Part shown: piece after piece, positions 24,372-32,681 of the stretch | Position numbering within the stretch: the first letter of the stretch is position 1 | How the letters are laid out: every line of letters starts with the position of its first letter | Translations under genes and position numbers: made by a program | Notes under the pieces: generated by a model | The model's database searches: none | What the model was told of the DNA's origin: nothing | What the model saw: only the letters and a program-made list of their open reading frames with translations | NCBI GenBank assembly: GCA_023150345.1 | Contig: JAKLLB010000043.1 | Span: 1-34,951, forward strand | Direction: 5' to 3' | Source of the DNA: Aquabacterium sp. | GTDB lineage: Bacteria; Pseudomonadota; Gammaproteobacteria; Burkholderiales; Burkholderiaceae_C | DNA: 34,951 nt

Positions 24372-25640
24372 ATGACCCTTTCGTACGTCAACCCGACCCC
24401 CGACAGCCCATGGGGCACCTACCTGTCGCAGGTCGACCGCGTCATCCCCTACCTCGGGCCGCTCGCCAGCTGGGCCGAATCGCTCAAGCGGCCCAAGCGC
24501 GCGCTGATCGTCGACGTGCCCATTGAGCTGGACAACGGCACCGTGGCGCACTTCGAGGGCTATCGGGTGCAGCACAGCCTGTCGCGCGGCCCGGGCAAGG
24601 GTGGCGTGCGCTACCACCCCGACGTCACGCTGGAAGAGGTGATGGCGCTGTCGGCCTGGATGAGCATCAAGAACGCCGCGGTCAACCTGCCCTACGGCGG
24701 CGCCAAGGGCGGCATCCGAGTCGATCCCAAGAAGCTCTCGACCAAGGAGCTCGAGCGCCTGACGCGGCGCTACACCAGCGAGATCGGCATCATCATCGGC
24801 CCGCAACAGGACATCCCCGCGCCCGATGTCAACACCAACGCCCAGGTCATGGCCTGGATGATGGACACCTACTCGATGAACACCGGTGCCACGGCCACCG
24901 GCGTCGTCACCGGCAAGCCGATCCACCTCGGCGGCTCGCTGGGCCGCGTCAAGGCCACCGGCCGCGGCGTGTTCGTCACCGGCCGCGAGGCGGCGCGGCG
25001 CATCAACCTCGAGCTCAACGGCGCCAAGGTGGCGGTGCAGGGCTTCGGCAACGTGGGTTCGTCAGCCGCCGAGCTGTTCGGCCAGGCCGGCGCCAAGATC
25101 GTCGCCGCGCAGGACCACACCGGCACCATCTACAACAGCAAGGGCTTCGACTTGTCGCAGCTGATCCCGCATGTGCGCGACACCGGCGGCGTGGCCGGCT
25201 TCAAGGGCGCCGAGCCGATGGACAACGAGGCCTTCTGGGACGTGCCGTGCGACATCCTCATCCCGGCGGCACTGGAAGGCCAGCTCAACGCCGAGCGGGC
25301 CAGCCGCACGCGGGCGCGCCTGGTGCTCGAGGGCGCCAACGGCCCGACGCTGCCGGTGGCCGACGACATCCTGGCCGAGCGCGGCATCCTGGTCGTTCCC
25401 GACGTGATCTGCAACGCAGGCGGCGTGACGGTGAGCTACTTCGAGTGGGTGCAGGACTTTTCCTCGTTCTTCTGGACCGAGGACGAGATCAACCTGCGGC
25501 TGGACAAGATCATGGTCGGCGCGCTCAAGAAGATCTGGGACACCGCCGACCGCCACCGCATCACGTTGCGCACCGCCACCTTCGCGGTGGCGTGCGAGCG
25601 CATCCTGATGGCGCGCCAGGAGCGCGGGCTGTATCCCTGA
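24372..25640 (+). CDS. gdhA: Glutamate dehydrogenase (Glu/Leu/Phe/Val dehydrogenase family)
   Basis: A 422-residue protein, the length of the hexameric small-subunit GDH class (RocG/GudB-like). It interconverts glutamate with 2-oxoglutarate and ammonia. The substrate domain shows [18 protein letters not shown], the binding Lys100 in WMSIK and the catalytic Lys112 in [13 protein letters not shown]. The dinucleotide domain has [15 protein letters not shown] near residue 225. C-terminal blocks [16 protein letters not shown] and [20 protein letters not shown] are also typical. Whether it uses NAD or NADP cannot be told safely by eye. The ATG at 24372 is chosen for its AGGAA site 7 bases upstream; the frame is open further upstream through non-family sequence. 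An Lrp/AsnC gene follows 63 bases downstream and may control it. Confidence 0.94.
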   Translation: MTLSYVNPTPDSPWGTYLSQVDRVIPYLGPLASWAESLKRPKRALIVDVPIELDNGTVAHFEGYRVQHSLSRGPGKGGVRYHPDVTLEEVMALSAWMSIKNAAVNLPYGGAKGGIRVDPKKLSTKELERLTRRYTSEIGIIIGPQQDIPAPDVNTNAQVMAWMMDTYSMNTGATATGVVTGKPIHLGGSLGRVKATGRGVFVTGREAARRINLELNGAKVAVQGFGNVGSSAAELFGQAGAKIVAAQDHTGTIYNSKGFDLSQLIPHVRDTGGVAGFKGAEPMDNEAFWDVPCDILIPAALEGQLNAERASRTRARLVLEGANGPTLPVADDILAERGILVVPDVICNAGGVTVSYFEWVQDFSSFFWTEDEINLRLDKIMVGALKKIWDTADRHRITLRTATFAVACERILMARQERGLYP

Positions 25641-25703
25641 AACCCGCTGCCACCCGGCCGGGGGGCTGGGCAGGGCGCGGCGGCCCGCCGGACAATACCC
25701 ACC

Positions 25704-26204
25704 ATGAGTGCCGACGCCGCCCCCCCGCCCGACAGCGCCAGCGATCGCGCGCTCGACAAGATCGACCTGCGCATCCTGCGGGTGCTGCAGCGCGACGGCC
25801 GCATCTCCAACCTCAAGCTGGCGGAGTCGGTGCACCTGTCGCCCACGGCGGTGCTCGAGCGCGTCAAGCGGCTCACGCGCGAGGGCTACATCCTCGGCTA
25901 CGAGGCGCGCCTGAACCCCGCCAAGCTCGGCGCGGGGATGATGGTGTTCATCGAGGTGCTGCTCGACCGCACCGCGCCCGACGTGATGGACACCTTCCGG
26001 GCCGCGGTCCAGGCGCGGCCCGAGATCCTGGAGTGCCATCTGGTGGCCGGCGGCTTCGACTACCTGATCAAGACCCGCGTGGCCGACATGGGCGCCTACC
26101 GCGAGATGATCGCCACCGTCATCTGGAGCCTGCCGGGCGTGCGCGAGACGCGCACCTACACGGTGATGGAAGAGGTCAAGAACTCGACCCACATTCCACT
26201 GTAG
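25704..26204 (+). CDS. Lrp/AsnC family transcriptional regulator
   Basis: A 166-residue protein of normal size. The N-terminal winged helix-turn-helix covers about residues 17-75 (ALDKIDLRILRVLQRDGRIS, LAESVHLSPTAVLERVKRLT, GYILGYEARLNP). The C-terminal RAM ligand domain follows (MMVFIEVLLDRTAPDVMDTF, VQARPEILECHLVAGGFDYL, MIATVIWSLPGVRETRTYTV). The ending EEVKNSTHIPL is typical of the Lrp branch. Such proteins sense amino acids and act as octamers. It probably responds to an amino acid and regulates gdhA just upstream, by position only. Its last 29 bases overlap the 3' end of yggS on the other strand. Confidence 0.93.
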   Translation: MSADAAPPPDSASDRALDKIDLRILRVLQRDGRISNLKLAESVHLSPTAVLERVKRLTREGYILGYEARLNPAKLGAGMMVFIEVLLDRTAPDVMDTFRAAVQARPEILECHLVAGGFDYLIKTRVADMGAYREMIATVIWSLPGVRETRTYTVMEEVKNSTHIPL

Positions 26205-26913
26205 GGGCAGGGCCGCTGCCCTTGGCGGCGCGCCCTCCGAAGATGGCCGTGCCCACCCGCACGATCGTCGCCCCCTCGGCGATGGCCGCCTCCATGTCTG
26301 CGCTCATGCCCATGGACAGCGTATCCAGCGCCAGGCCTTGCGAGCGCAGCGCCTCGAGCCACTCGCGCAAGGCCCGATGCGGCCGGCGTTGATGCTCGAA
26401 GTCACCCGCGGGCTCGGGAATGGCCATCAGCCCACGCAGGCGCAAGCCCGGCAACGCGGCCACGGCGCGGGCCAATTCAGGCAGTTCGGCCGGCGCCACG
26501 CCGCTCTTGCTGTCTTCGCCGCTGATGTTCACCTGCAGGCACACCTGCAGCGGCGCCAGGTGCGCCGGCCGCTGCTGCGACAGCCGCTGCGCCGTCTTCA
26601 GCCGGTCAACCGAATGCACCCAGTCGAAGGTTTCGGCCACCACCCGGGTCTTGTTGCTCTGCAACGGCCCGATCAGGTGCCACTGCACCTGTGCGCGCAG
26701 GTCGGCCAGGGCGGCGATCTTGTCCAGCGCCTCCTGGACATAGTTCTCGCCGAACGCCTGTTGGCCAGCCGCCACGGCCTCGCGCACGGCCAGCGGGCCG
26801 AAGGTCTTGCTCACCGCCAGCAGCGTGACGGCCTGCACGGGCCGGCCTGCCCGGGCACACGCCTGCACGATCCGCTCGCGGACTTGTTGTAAGTTGTCGA
26901 TGACGCTCGCCAT
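26176..26913 (-). CDS. yggS: YggS/PROSC family pyridoxal-phosphate homeostasis protein
   Basis: A 245-residue single-domain PLP-binding TIM-barrel protein. The cofactor lysine is Lys36 in LLAVSKTFGP. Other family blocks are FGENYVQEALDKI, VQWHLIGPLQSNKTR, VNISGEDSKSGV, LRGLMAIPEP and LSMGMSADMEAAIAEGATIV followed by RVGTAIFG. It binds PLP without known catalysis and keeps free PLP and amino-acid pools in balance. It is divergent from pilT, a neighbour relationship common in proteobacteria (pilT-yggS-proC). The start codon overlaps the likely pilT -10 box on the other strand. The last few residues (GSGPAPTVECGSSS) are a non-conserved tail running into the lrp gene. Confidence 0.95.
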   Translation of the reverse strand: MASVIDNLQQVRERIVQACARAGRPVQAVTLLAVSKTFGPLAVREAVAAGQQAFGENYVQEALDKIAALADLRAQVQWHLIGPLQSNKTRVVAETFDWVHSVDRLKTAQRLSQQRPAHLAPLQVCLQVNISGEDSKSGVAPAELPELARAVAALPGLRLRGLMAIPEPAGDFEHQRRPHRALREWLEALRSQGLALDTLSMGMSADMEAAIAEGATIVRVGTAIFGGRAAKGSGPAPTVECGSSS

Positions 26914-26916
26914 AAT
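26887..26916 (+). promoter_or_regulatory. Predicted sigma-70 promoter of pilT
   Basis: TTGTAA (-35, 26887-26892), an 18-base spacer, and CATAAT (-10, 26911-26916), 25 bases before the pilT ATG. It lies inside the first codons of yggS on the opposite strand, so the two genes may interfere with each other. Confidence 0.5.
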
Positions 26917-26941
26917 GGGCCGAGCCTACCCCAAGCACACC

Positions 26942-27985
26942 ATGGACATCACCCAGCTGCTGGCGTTTTCGGTCAAGAACAAGGCCTCCGACCTCCACCT
27001 GTCCGCCGGCCTGCCGCCGATGATCCGGGTGCATGGGGATGTGCGGCGCATCAATGTCGAGGCGCTGGACCACAAGCAGGTCCACGCCATGGTGTACGAC
27101 ATCATGAACGACTCGCAGCGCAAGCACTACGAGGACACGCTGGAGTGCGACTTCTCGTTCGAGATCCAGGGGCTGGCGCGCTTTCGGGTCAACGCGTTCA
27201 ACCAGAACCGCGGCGCCGGCGCGGTGTTCCGCACGATTCCGAGCAAGATCCTCACGCTCGAGCAGCTGAACACGCCCAAGGTGTTCGCCGAGCTGGCGCT
27301 CAAGCCGCGCGGGCTGGTGCTGGTCACAGGGCCTACCGGCTCCGGCAAGAGCACCACGCTCGCCGCCATGGTCAACCACCTCAATGAGAACGAATACGGT
27401 CACGTGCTCACGGTGGAGGACCCCATCGAGTTCGTGCACGAAAGCAAGAAGTGCCTGGTCAACCAGCGCGAAGTCGGGCCGCACACGCTCTCGTTTGCAA
27501 ATGCCCTGCGCTCCGCGCTGCGCGAGGACCCCGACGCCATCCTGGTGGGCGAAATGCGCGACCTGGAAACCATCCGCCTGGCGCTCACCGCATCCGAGAC
27601 CGGTCACCTGGTGTTCGGCACGCTGCACACCAGCAGCGCGGCCAAGACGGTCGACCGCGTGGTCGACGTGTTCCCGGCGGCCGAGAAGGAAATGGTGCGC
27701 GCCATGCTGTCCGAGTCGCTGGTGGCGGTGATCTCGCAGACGCTGTGCAAGCTCAAGGATGGCTCGGGCCGGGTCGCGGCCCACGAGATCATGATCGGCA
27801 CGTCCGCCATCCGCAACCTGATTCGCGAAAACAAGATTGCCCAGATGTACTCGGCGATCCAGACCGGCCAGAACATGGGCATGCAGACGCTCGACCAGAA
27901 CCTGGCCGATCTGGTGCGGCGCAACGTGGTCTCGCCCATGGAGGCCCGCGCCAAGGCCAAGTTCCCGGAGAACTTCCCGGGCTGA
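26942..27985 (+). CDS. pilT: Type IV pilus retraction ATPase PilT
   Basis: A 347-residue hexameric secretion-type ATPase that powers pilus retraction for twitching motility. The N-terminal PAS-like domain begins MDITQLLAFSVKNKASDLHL. Walker A is GPTGSGKST (130-138). The Asp box VLTVEDPIEFVHE, Walker B ILVGEMRDLET and His box GHLVFGTLHTSSAAKT are all intact. The PilT-specific AIRNLIRENK motif is present near residue 290. The frame is open further upstream, but the ATG at 26942 starts the known protein. It heads the set pilT-cNMP-pilU. Confidence 0.97.
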   Translation: MDITQLLAFSVKNKASDLHLSAGLPPMIRVHGDVRRINVEALDHKQVHAMVYDIMNDSQRKHYEDTLECDFSFEIQGLARFRVNAFNQNRGAGAVFRTIPSKILTLEQLNTPKVFAELALKPRGLVLVTGPTGSGKSTTLAAMVNHLNENEYGHVLTVEDPIEFVHESKKCLVNQREVGPHTLSFANALRSALREDPDAILVGEMRDLETIRLALTASETGHLVFGTLHTSSAAKTVDRVVDVFPAAEKEMVRAMLSESLVAVISQTLCKLKDGSGRVAAHEIMIGTSAIRNLIRENKIAQMYSAIQTGQNMGMQTLDQNLADLVRRNVVSPMEARAKAKFPENFPG

Positions 27986-28072
27986 GCGTCGCCGCCGAGA
28001 CCTGCAACCCCGGCGACTGCCGCACCGACTTCATCCCACCCTGCCCCACAGCGGCAACTGCCCCGCCGAACC

Positions 28073-28705
28073 GTGAAAGCCCTCTTCAGCCGCCTGCGTG
28101 GCCGCACCGACACCGTTGCCGAGGCGCCGGTGGACTCGGCGCTGGCCACCAGCCTGTTGCCGCTGGAGGCGCCACTGGCACCGCCGGTGGGCTGGGACAC
28201 CCGGGCGGCCGAGTTGCGCGCCCGAGCGATGGACTCCACCGAGGCCGCGCGCCAACTGCTCCAACGCTGGCAGGGCGAAGAGGCTCTGGGGCGCTTGGGC
28301 GGCGACACCCTTGGGCGCCTGGCCCGCGTGCTGCAGGGTGCGCAGGTGCCACCGGCATGCGAGCTGATCCGCCAGGACGAAGGCGGCGAGTTCCTGCTGG
28401 TGCTGCTCGAGGGCCAGGTGATGGTCGAGCGCCAGCAGCCCGGCGGCCATCTGCTGCGGCTGGGCGAGGCCCATGCCGGCGACGTGCTGGGTGAAATGGC
28501 GCTGTTCGACCACGGCCCGCGCTTCTGCGCCTGCCGCACGCTGTCCCCGGTCACGGTGGCGGTGCTGCCCTCATCGGCATTGCGTGCGCTGATGACCGAT
28601 GATGCTCCCCTGGCCGCGGCCTTGCTCGCGGCATTCGCGCGGCGCCTGTCGCTGCGCCTGCGGCAGACCGGTGCGCGCCTGGGCGCGCTGCTGGCGGCCA
28701 CCTGA
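28073..28705 (+). CDS. Cyclic-nucleotide-binding domain protein between pilT and pilU
   Basis: A 210-residue protein starting at GTG. After ~80 residues of variable N-terminus, residues ~85-185 form a cNMP-binding beta-roll (CELIRQDEGGEFLLVLLEGQ, LRLGEAHAGDVLGEMALFDH, PRFCACRTLSPVTVAVLPSS) with the FGE-like phosphate cassette written VLGEMALFDHGPRFC. No DNA-binding helix-turn-helix follows, so it is a sensor or partner rather than a Crp-like regulator. Its place between the two retraction ATPase genes, 87 bases after pilT and 17 before pilU, suggests it tunes pilus retraction or twitching in response to cAMP or c-di-GMP. That link is inference. The start lacks a clear ribosome site. Confidence 0.88.
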   Translation: MKALFSRLRGRTDTVAEAPVDSALATSLLPLEAPLAPPVGWDTRAAELRARAMDSTEAARQLLQRWQGEEALGRLGGDTLGRLARVLQGAQVPPACELIRQDEGGEFLLVLLEGQVMVERQQPGGHLLRLGEAHAGDVLGEMALFDHGPRFCACRTLSPVTVAVLPSSALRALMTDDAPLAAALLAAFARRLSLRLRQTGARLGALLAAT

Positions 28706-28722
28706 CACGGAAAGACCCCACC

Positions 28723-29859
28723 ATGGAACGCGACCAGGCATCCAAGTTCGTCAACGACCTGCTGCGGCTGATGGTCACGCGCAACGGCTCCGACCTGTTC
28801 CTGACCGCCGAATTCCCGCCGGCCATCAAGGTCGACGGCAAGATCGCCAAGGTCTCGCCGCAGCCACTCACCGGCCAGCACACCCTGGCCCTGGCCCGCG
28901 CCGTGATGAACGACAAGCAGGCCGCCGAGTTCGAGCGCACCAAGGAGTGCAACTTCGCCGTGTCGCCGCAAGGCATCGGGCGCTTCCGCGTCAATGCCTT
29001 CATGCAGATGGGCAACGTCGGCCTGGTGTTCCGCACCATTCCGCAGAACATCCCGACGATCGACTCGCTGGGCCTGCCGCCGATACTCAAGGATGTCTGC
29101 ATGACCAAGCGCGGCCTGGTCATCATGGTGGGCGCCACCGGCTCGGGCAAGAGCACCTCGCTGGCGGCCATGGTCGACTGGCGCAATGATCACTCCTGGG
29201 GTCACATCATCACCGTGGAAGACCCGGTGGAGTTCGTGCACACCCACAAGAACTGCATCGTCACCCAACGCGAGGTCGGGCTCGATACCGAGGGCTGGGA
29301 AGCGGCGCTGAAGAACACCCTGCGCCAGGCGCCCGACGTCATCCTCATGGGCGAAATCCGCGACCGCGAGACCATGGAGCACGCAGTGGCCTTCGCCGAG
29401 ACCGGCCACCTGTGCATGGCCACGTTACACGCCAACAGCTCCAATCAGGCGCTCGACCGCATCATCAACTTCTTCCCCGAAGAGCGACGCGCGCAGCTGC
29501 TGATGGACCTGTCGCTCAACCTCAAGGGCATCATCTCGCAGCGGCTGCTGCCGCGGCAGGAGGGCAAGGGCCGCATCGCGGCGGTGGAGATCATGCTCAA
29601 CACGCCGCTGGTGGCCGACATGATCTTCAAGGGCGAGGTGGGCGACCTGAAGGAGCTCATGAAGCGCTCCCGCGAGCTGGGCATGCAGACCTTCGACCAG
29701 GCGCTGTTCGACCTGTTCGAGAGCAACCTGATCACCTACGAGGACGCCCTGCGCAACGCCGATTCGGTCAACGACCTGCGGCTGCAGATCAAGCTCAACA
29801 GCGTGCGCGCCCGCAGCAAGGATCTCTCGGCGGGCACCGAGCATCTGACAATCGTGTGA
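28723..29859 (+). CDS. pilU: Type IV pilus retraction ATPase PilU
   Basis: A 378-residue PilT paralogue that works with PilT in retraction against load. Walker A is GATGSGKST, the Asp box IITVEDPVEFVHTHKNC, Walker B VILMGEIRDRETMEH, and the His box GHLCMATLHANSSNQALDRI. PilU-specific features are the opening RDQASKFVNDLLRLMVTRNG, the segment QEGKGRIAAVEIMLNTPL and the C-terminal extension FDLFESNLITYEDALRNADS. It is shorter at the N-terminus and longer at the C-terminus than PilT, as usual. GGAAAG lies upstream of the ATG. The gene ends in a strong perfect hairpin shared with the convergent TPR gene. Confidence 0.96.
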   Translation: MERDQASKFVNDLLRLMVTRNGSDLFLTAEFPPAIKVDGKIAKVSPQPLTGQHTLALARAVMNDKQAAEFERTKECNFAVSPQGIGRFRVNAFMQMGNVGLVFRTIPQNIPTIDSLGLPPILKDVCMTKRGLVIMVGATGSGKSTSLAAMVDWRNDHSWGHIITVEDPVEFVHTHKNCIVTQREVGLDTEGWEAALKNTLRQAPDVILMGEIRDRETMEHAVAFAETGHLCMATLHANSSNQALDRIINFFPEERRAQLLMDLSLNLKGIISQRLLPRQEGKGRIAAVEIMLNTPLVADMIFKGEVGDLKELMKRSRELGMQTFDQALFDLFESNLITYEDALRNADSVNDLRLQIKLNSVRARSKDLSAGTEHLTIV

Positions 29860-29863
29860 GCCC

Positions 29864-29885
29864 CATCCCCGCGGCCGCGGGGATG
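29864..29885. terminator. Perfect hairpin between pilU and the TPR gene
   Basis: CATCCCCGCGG is followed directly by its exact complement CCGCGGGGATG. The 22-base perfect dyad starts 4 bases after the pilU stop and lies between convergent genes. It is likely a shared terminator despite the absence of a T-run. Confidence 0.6.
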
Positions 29886-29916
29886 CCTCGGGTTCACGGG
29901 CGCCGCGGCTGGTCGC

Positions 29917-31251
29917 TCAGCCGCCCAGTTCGGCCAGCAGCTTGCGCGCCTGCTCGACCGACGCGAACGACTGCGACAGCGACAGCGCCTTCTTTACCGA
30001 CACTCGGGCTTGCGGCCTTTGGCCGCTATCGGCCTGCGCCCGCGCCAGGTCGTAGTGCATCTGCGCGTCACCGGGCGCAAGCTTCACCGCCTGGGCCAGG
30101 GGCTGGAGCGCCGCTCTGGGTTGGCCCGCAGCATGGAGCACCGTGCCCAGCGTATGCTGGAACTGGGCCTGCGCCGGGGCGAGCTCCACGGCCTTGCGCG
30201 CCCACGCTTGCGCCTTGGCCAGATCACGCTTTTGCTCGGCCGACAGTGCCGCCAGGTTGTTGTAGGCCACCGCCGAACGGGGATCGATCTCGATGGCACG
30301 TTGGTAGTGCGCCCGCGCCGCATCGGTGCGGTTGCGGCGCTGCTCCAGCATGCCCAGTTCCACCAGCGGGGCGCCGAGCTTGGGCGCAGCGCGGCTGGCA
30401 GCCTCGAATGCGGCCACCGCATCGTCGATCCGGTTGGCACTGGCCAGGGCCTGTCCACGCAGCATTTGCGCATCCAGCGATGCCGCATGCAGTGCCAGCG
30501 CCTGGTCGGCCGACTTCAGCGCCGCGGCCGCGTCGCCCTGCCCCAGATGCAGCCGGCCCAACGCCACCAGCGGCAACGGGTTGCGCGGCGCGAGCCGGGC
30601 CGCTTCGTCCAGGGAGCGGCGCGCGCCGGCTGCATCACCCGTACGCGCCAGCGCGAGCCCCAGCGCGTAGTGAGCGCCCGCATGCGTCGGGTCGATCACC
30701 AGCACTTCGCGATACAGCGGCAGCGCTGCGGCCGCCTCGCCACGGGCCAGTTGCACATCGGCCAGGTCCATGCGCGGACGCACCGCCTTGGCGTCGAGCT
30801 CCATCGCCGCTCGCAGCGCCTGCTCGCCTTCCTTGGACTTGCCGCTGGCCAGCAACAGGCGGCCCAGCGAGGCTTGTGCGTCGGCGTTGCGCGGATCGGT
30901 CTTCACGGCCTTGTGGATCCATTCGGCCGCCTGTGCGTGCTGCTTCTGGCGGAAGGCCAGCTCGGCCAGGCCCAACATGGCGGGCACGTACTTGGCGTCA
31001 GCGGCCAGGGCGTCCTGAAATGCCCGCGTCGCGGCGGCATCATCGTTGCTGGCGAGCGCTTGCGCGCCACGTCGATAGGCGGCGTCGGCCGCGCTGCCGG
31101 CCGCTGCAGCCGATGGTGCCGGTTGCGCAGTACCGGCAGCAGCCGCGAACGCGGGCAGGCACGCCAGGCAGGCCAGACCCGCGGCCAAGGCGCGGGTGAG
31201 CCGCGCCGGTCGATCACGTCGCGAGCTGGCGCGGTGGGCGGGCATCAACAT
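29917..31251 (-). CDS. Exported tetratricopeptide-repeat protein
   Basis: A 444-residue protein with a signal peptide (ALAAGLACLACLPAFAAAAG) and about eleven TPR units from residue ~55 to the end (for example AMLGLAELAFRQKQHAQAAE, YNNLAALSAEQKRDLAKAQA). The ending ASVEQARKLLAELGG resembles TPR proteins of PEP-CTERM/exosortase exopolysaccharide loci, and a PEP-CTERM gene lies directly upstream on the same strand. A likely role is a periplasmic or outer-membrane assembly scaffold for an exported polymer or protein. The start at 31251 is chosen because GAGGAG lies 5 bases upstream; an earlier ATG at 31275 has no ribosome site. No enzymatic domain is seen. Confidence 0.85.
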   Translation of the reverse strand: MLMPAHRASSRRDRPARLTRALAAGLACLACLPAFAAAAGTAQPAPSAAAAGSAADAAYRRGAQALASNDDAAATRAFQDALAADAKYVPAMLGLAELAFRQKQHAQAAEWIHKAVKTDPRNADAQASLGRLLLASGKSKEGEQALRAAMELDAKAVRPRMDLADVQLARGEAAAALPLYREVLVIDPTHAGAHYALGLALARTGDAAGARRSLDEAARLAPRNPLPLVALGRLHLGQGDAAAALKSADQALALHAASLDAQMLRGQALASANRIDDAVAAFEAASRAAPKLGAPLVELGMLEQRRNRTDAARAHYQRAIEIDPRSAVAYNNLAALSAEQKRDLAKAQAWARKAVELAPAQAQFQHTLGTVLHAAGQPRAALQPLAQAVKLAPGDAQMHYDLARAQADSGQRPQARVSVKKALSLSQSFASVEQARKLLAELGG

Positions 31252-31308
31252 GCGGTCTCCTCGATCCAGTCTCATGGGTGCGAACGATCACGCGCACACA
31301 AAGCAGAA

Positions 31309-31340
31309 CTCCCCGGCCGGACAGTATCCAACACGGGGAG
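31309..31340. other. Inverted repeat in the leader of the TPR gene
   Basis: CTCCCCG (31309-31315) and CGGGGAG (31334-31340) with an 18-base loop, between the PEP-CTERM stop and the TPR start. It may be a leader hairpin, an operator or a second termination signal. Confidence 0.35.
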
Positions 31341-31400
31341 CATGGCTTGGGCGGAGATGTCAGTGAGGGTGCACAGTCCTCTTGCATTCACCCAATCGGC

Positions 31401-31428
31401 CGCGCGTGACGGTTGACCGCAACGCGCG
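31401..31428 (-). terminator. Likely terminator of the PEP-CTERM gene
   Basis: Arms CGCGCGT (31401-31407) and ACGCGCG (31422-31428) with an inner CGGT-TG-ACCG stem, 18 bases past the PEP-CTERM stop on the minus strand. There is no T-run, as is common in such GC-rich genomes. Confidence 0.5.
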
Positions 31429-31445
31429 AGCCGAACTTCGACACA

Positions 31446-32462
31446 TCAGGCGCGGCGAGCGGCGCGGCGGCGCAGACCACCCAGGGCCGCCAGGGCGGCA
31501 CCGGCCAGCAGCAGGGAACCAGGCTCGGGCACACCTTGCGGCACGCCACCGACACCCTGGAAGCCGAAGATGAAGGTGGCAGGCGAGCCGCTCACCTCAC
31601 CGCCGTTCGACTGACCCAGCGAATACAGCTCGATGCCCTCGGCAGCGATGGCGGCAAGCGCCTCACGCTCGGTACCGGCGGCGCCGTAGAAGATCGTGAA
31701 GCTGTAGCTCTCACCGCCAGCCAGATCACCGAAGTTGAACTTGAAGTACGCGCCGTGATCGGCGGGGCCCGCGTCGGTGAAGTCGACGTTGGTGGTGCCG
31801 GCCAAGATTTCGCCGCACGCATCACCCGGGTTCACCGAGCAGAACCCGTTGTCGTTGGACTGCTCGAGCAGCGTCGTCGTGCCCGTGCCCTTGATGGTGA
31901 CGTACTCATTGAACTCCGTCAGCGGAACGTCCCAGTCCATGGCGCGCACATAGCGCACATTGGACAGACCGGTGTCGCCGGTGTTGGTGATCGTGACGTT
32001 CACCTTGAACAGCGCGCCCGGCGCGTTGTCGGCCGGCGCGAACTCATGCTTGATGCTGACCTGGGACAGGCTCGTCAGCGTGGCCATGGTCGTGACCGTG
32101 CTGCCGGTTACGCCAGTGGCGGCACCGAACGTCAGATTGAACGCGCCGCCGTTGTTGTCGACACTGGCGCCACCGTTCACGCCGTTGGCTTGCACGCCCC
32201 AGCCCTCGCACAGGCACCCCGGCGACGTCGCATCGCGCCAACCGGCGGTACCGAAGTTGTAGGCGAGGCCGGTGGCGCCCGAGTTCACGACGATGTTGCC
32301 ATCGGTGGTGTTCAACGAACCATCGTCGTTGACACCCAGGGCGACACTGGCGGTGCCCGCAACACCGGTGTTGTAGATGACGGTGCCGGCCTGGGCCGAA
32401 CCGAAACCGAAGAGCGCGCCGGCGACGGCGGTCACGGCGAGCATGCGTTGATGAAACTTCAT
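31446..32462 (-). CDS. PEP-CTERM sorting-domain exported protein
   Basis: A 338-residue secreted protein. The signal peptide is MKFHQRMLAVTAVAGALFGF...AQA. The mature domain is beta-rich, with many Gly/Thr/Asn/Asp residues and two Cys pairs (CLCEG; CSVNPGDAC). The C-terminal sorting signal is VPEPGS, then a hydrophobic helix (LLLAGAALAALGGL), then RRRAARRA. In PEP-CTERM systems the exosortase EpsH/XrtA cuts at this motif, and the proteins usually accompany exopolysaccharide and flocs. No exosortase is in the window, so sorting must be done by one encoded elsewhere. A clear AGGAG site precedes the ATG. A sigma-54-type promoter lies about 45-60 bases upstream. The function of the mature domain is unknown. 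Confidence 0.93.
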   Translation of the reverse strand: MKFHQRMLAVTAVAGALFGFGSAQAGTVIYNTGVAGTASVALGVNDDGSLNTTDGNIVVNSGATGLAYNFGTAGWRDATSPGCLCEGWGVQANGVNGGASVDNNGGAFNLTFGAATGVTGSTVTTMATLTSLSQVSIKHEFAPADNAPGALFKVNVTITNTGDTGLSNVRYVRAMDWDVPLTEFNEYVTIKGTGTTTLLEQSNDNGFCSVNPGDACGEILAGTTNVDFTDAGPADHGAYFKFNFGDLAGGESYSFTIFYGAAGTEREALAAIAAEGIELYSLGQSNGGEVSGSPATFIFGFQGVGGVPQGVPEPGSLLLAGAALAALGGLRRRAARRA

Positions 32463-32505
32463 GGGAACTCCTATCAGATCAGACCGCGAGGGTTGCGTTC
32501 ACTCA

Positions 32506-32521
32506 AGCAGAAACCGGGCCA
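32506..32521 (-). promoter_or_regulatory. Sigma-54 (RpoN) -24/-12 promoter of the PEP-CTERM gene
   Basis: On the minus strand the site reads TGGCCCG-GTTT-CTGCT against consensus TGGCACG-N4-TTGCW. The essential GG and GC are at the required 10-base gap. The predicted transcript start leaves a leader of about 34 bases with AGGAG before the ATG. Sigma-54 control by PrsK/PrsR is a known theme of PEP-CTERM systems. Confidence 0.65.
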
Positions 32522-32526
32522 GCCAG

Positions 32527-32541
32527 TTGAATTCCATTCAA
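32527..32541. promoter_or_regulatory. Perfect palindrome abutting the sigma-54 promoter
   Basis: TTGAAT-TCC-ATTCAA is a 15-base dyad starting 6 bases upstream of the -24 element. It may be a regulator site; the position is closer than usual for a sigma-54 enhancer-binding protein, so a repressor or modulator is also possible. Confidence 0.4.
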
Positions 32542-32681
32542 ATCAATAAGTTGCATGCGCACACGCGGTTGCTCCGCGGGTTCATGTAAAGCACACCGAC
32601 ACCCGCTCGCGGCGGTTGTCTGCAGCGCATCGATTGCCCGCGATCGCACCGCCGCAATCGCCGCCGATACACTGCCGGCTC

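Noticed and set aside
31251-31275. Longer start of the TPR protein at 31275
   Set aside because: It has no ribosome site there; GAGGAG sits 5 bases before the ATG at 31251.
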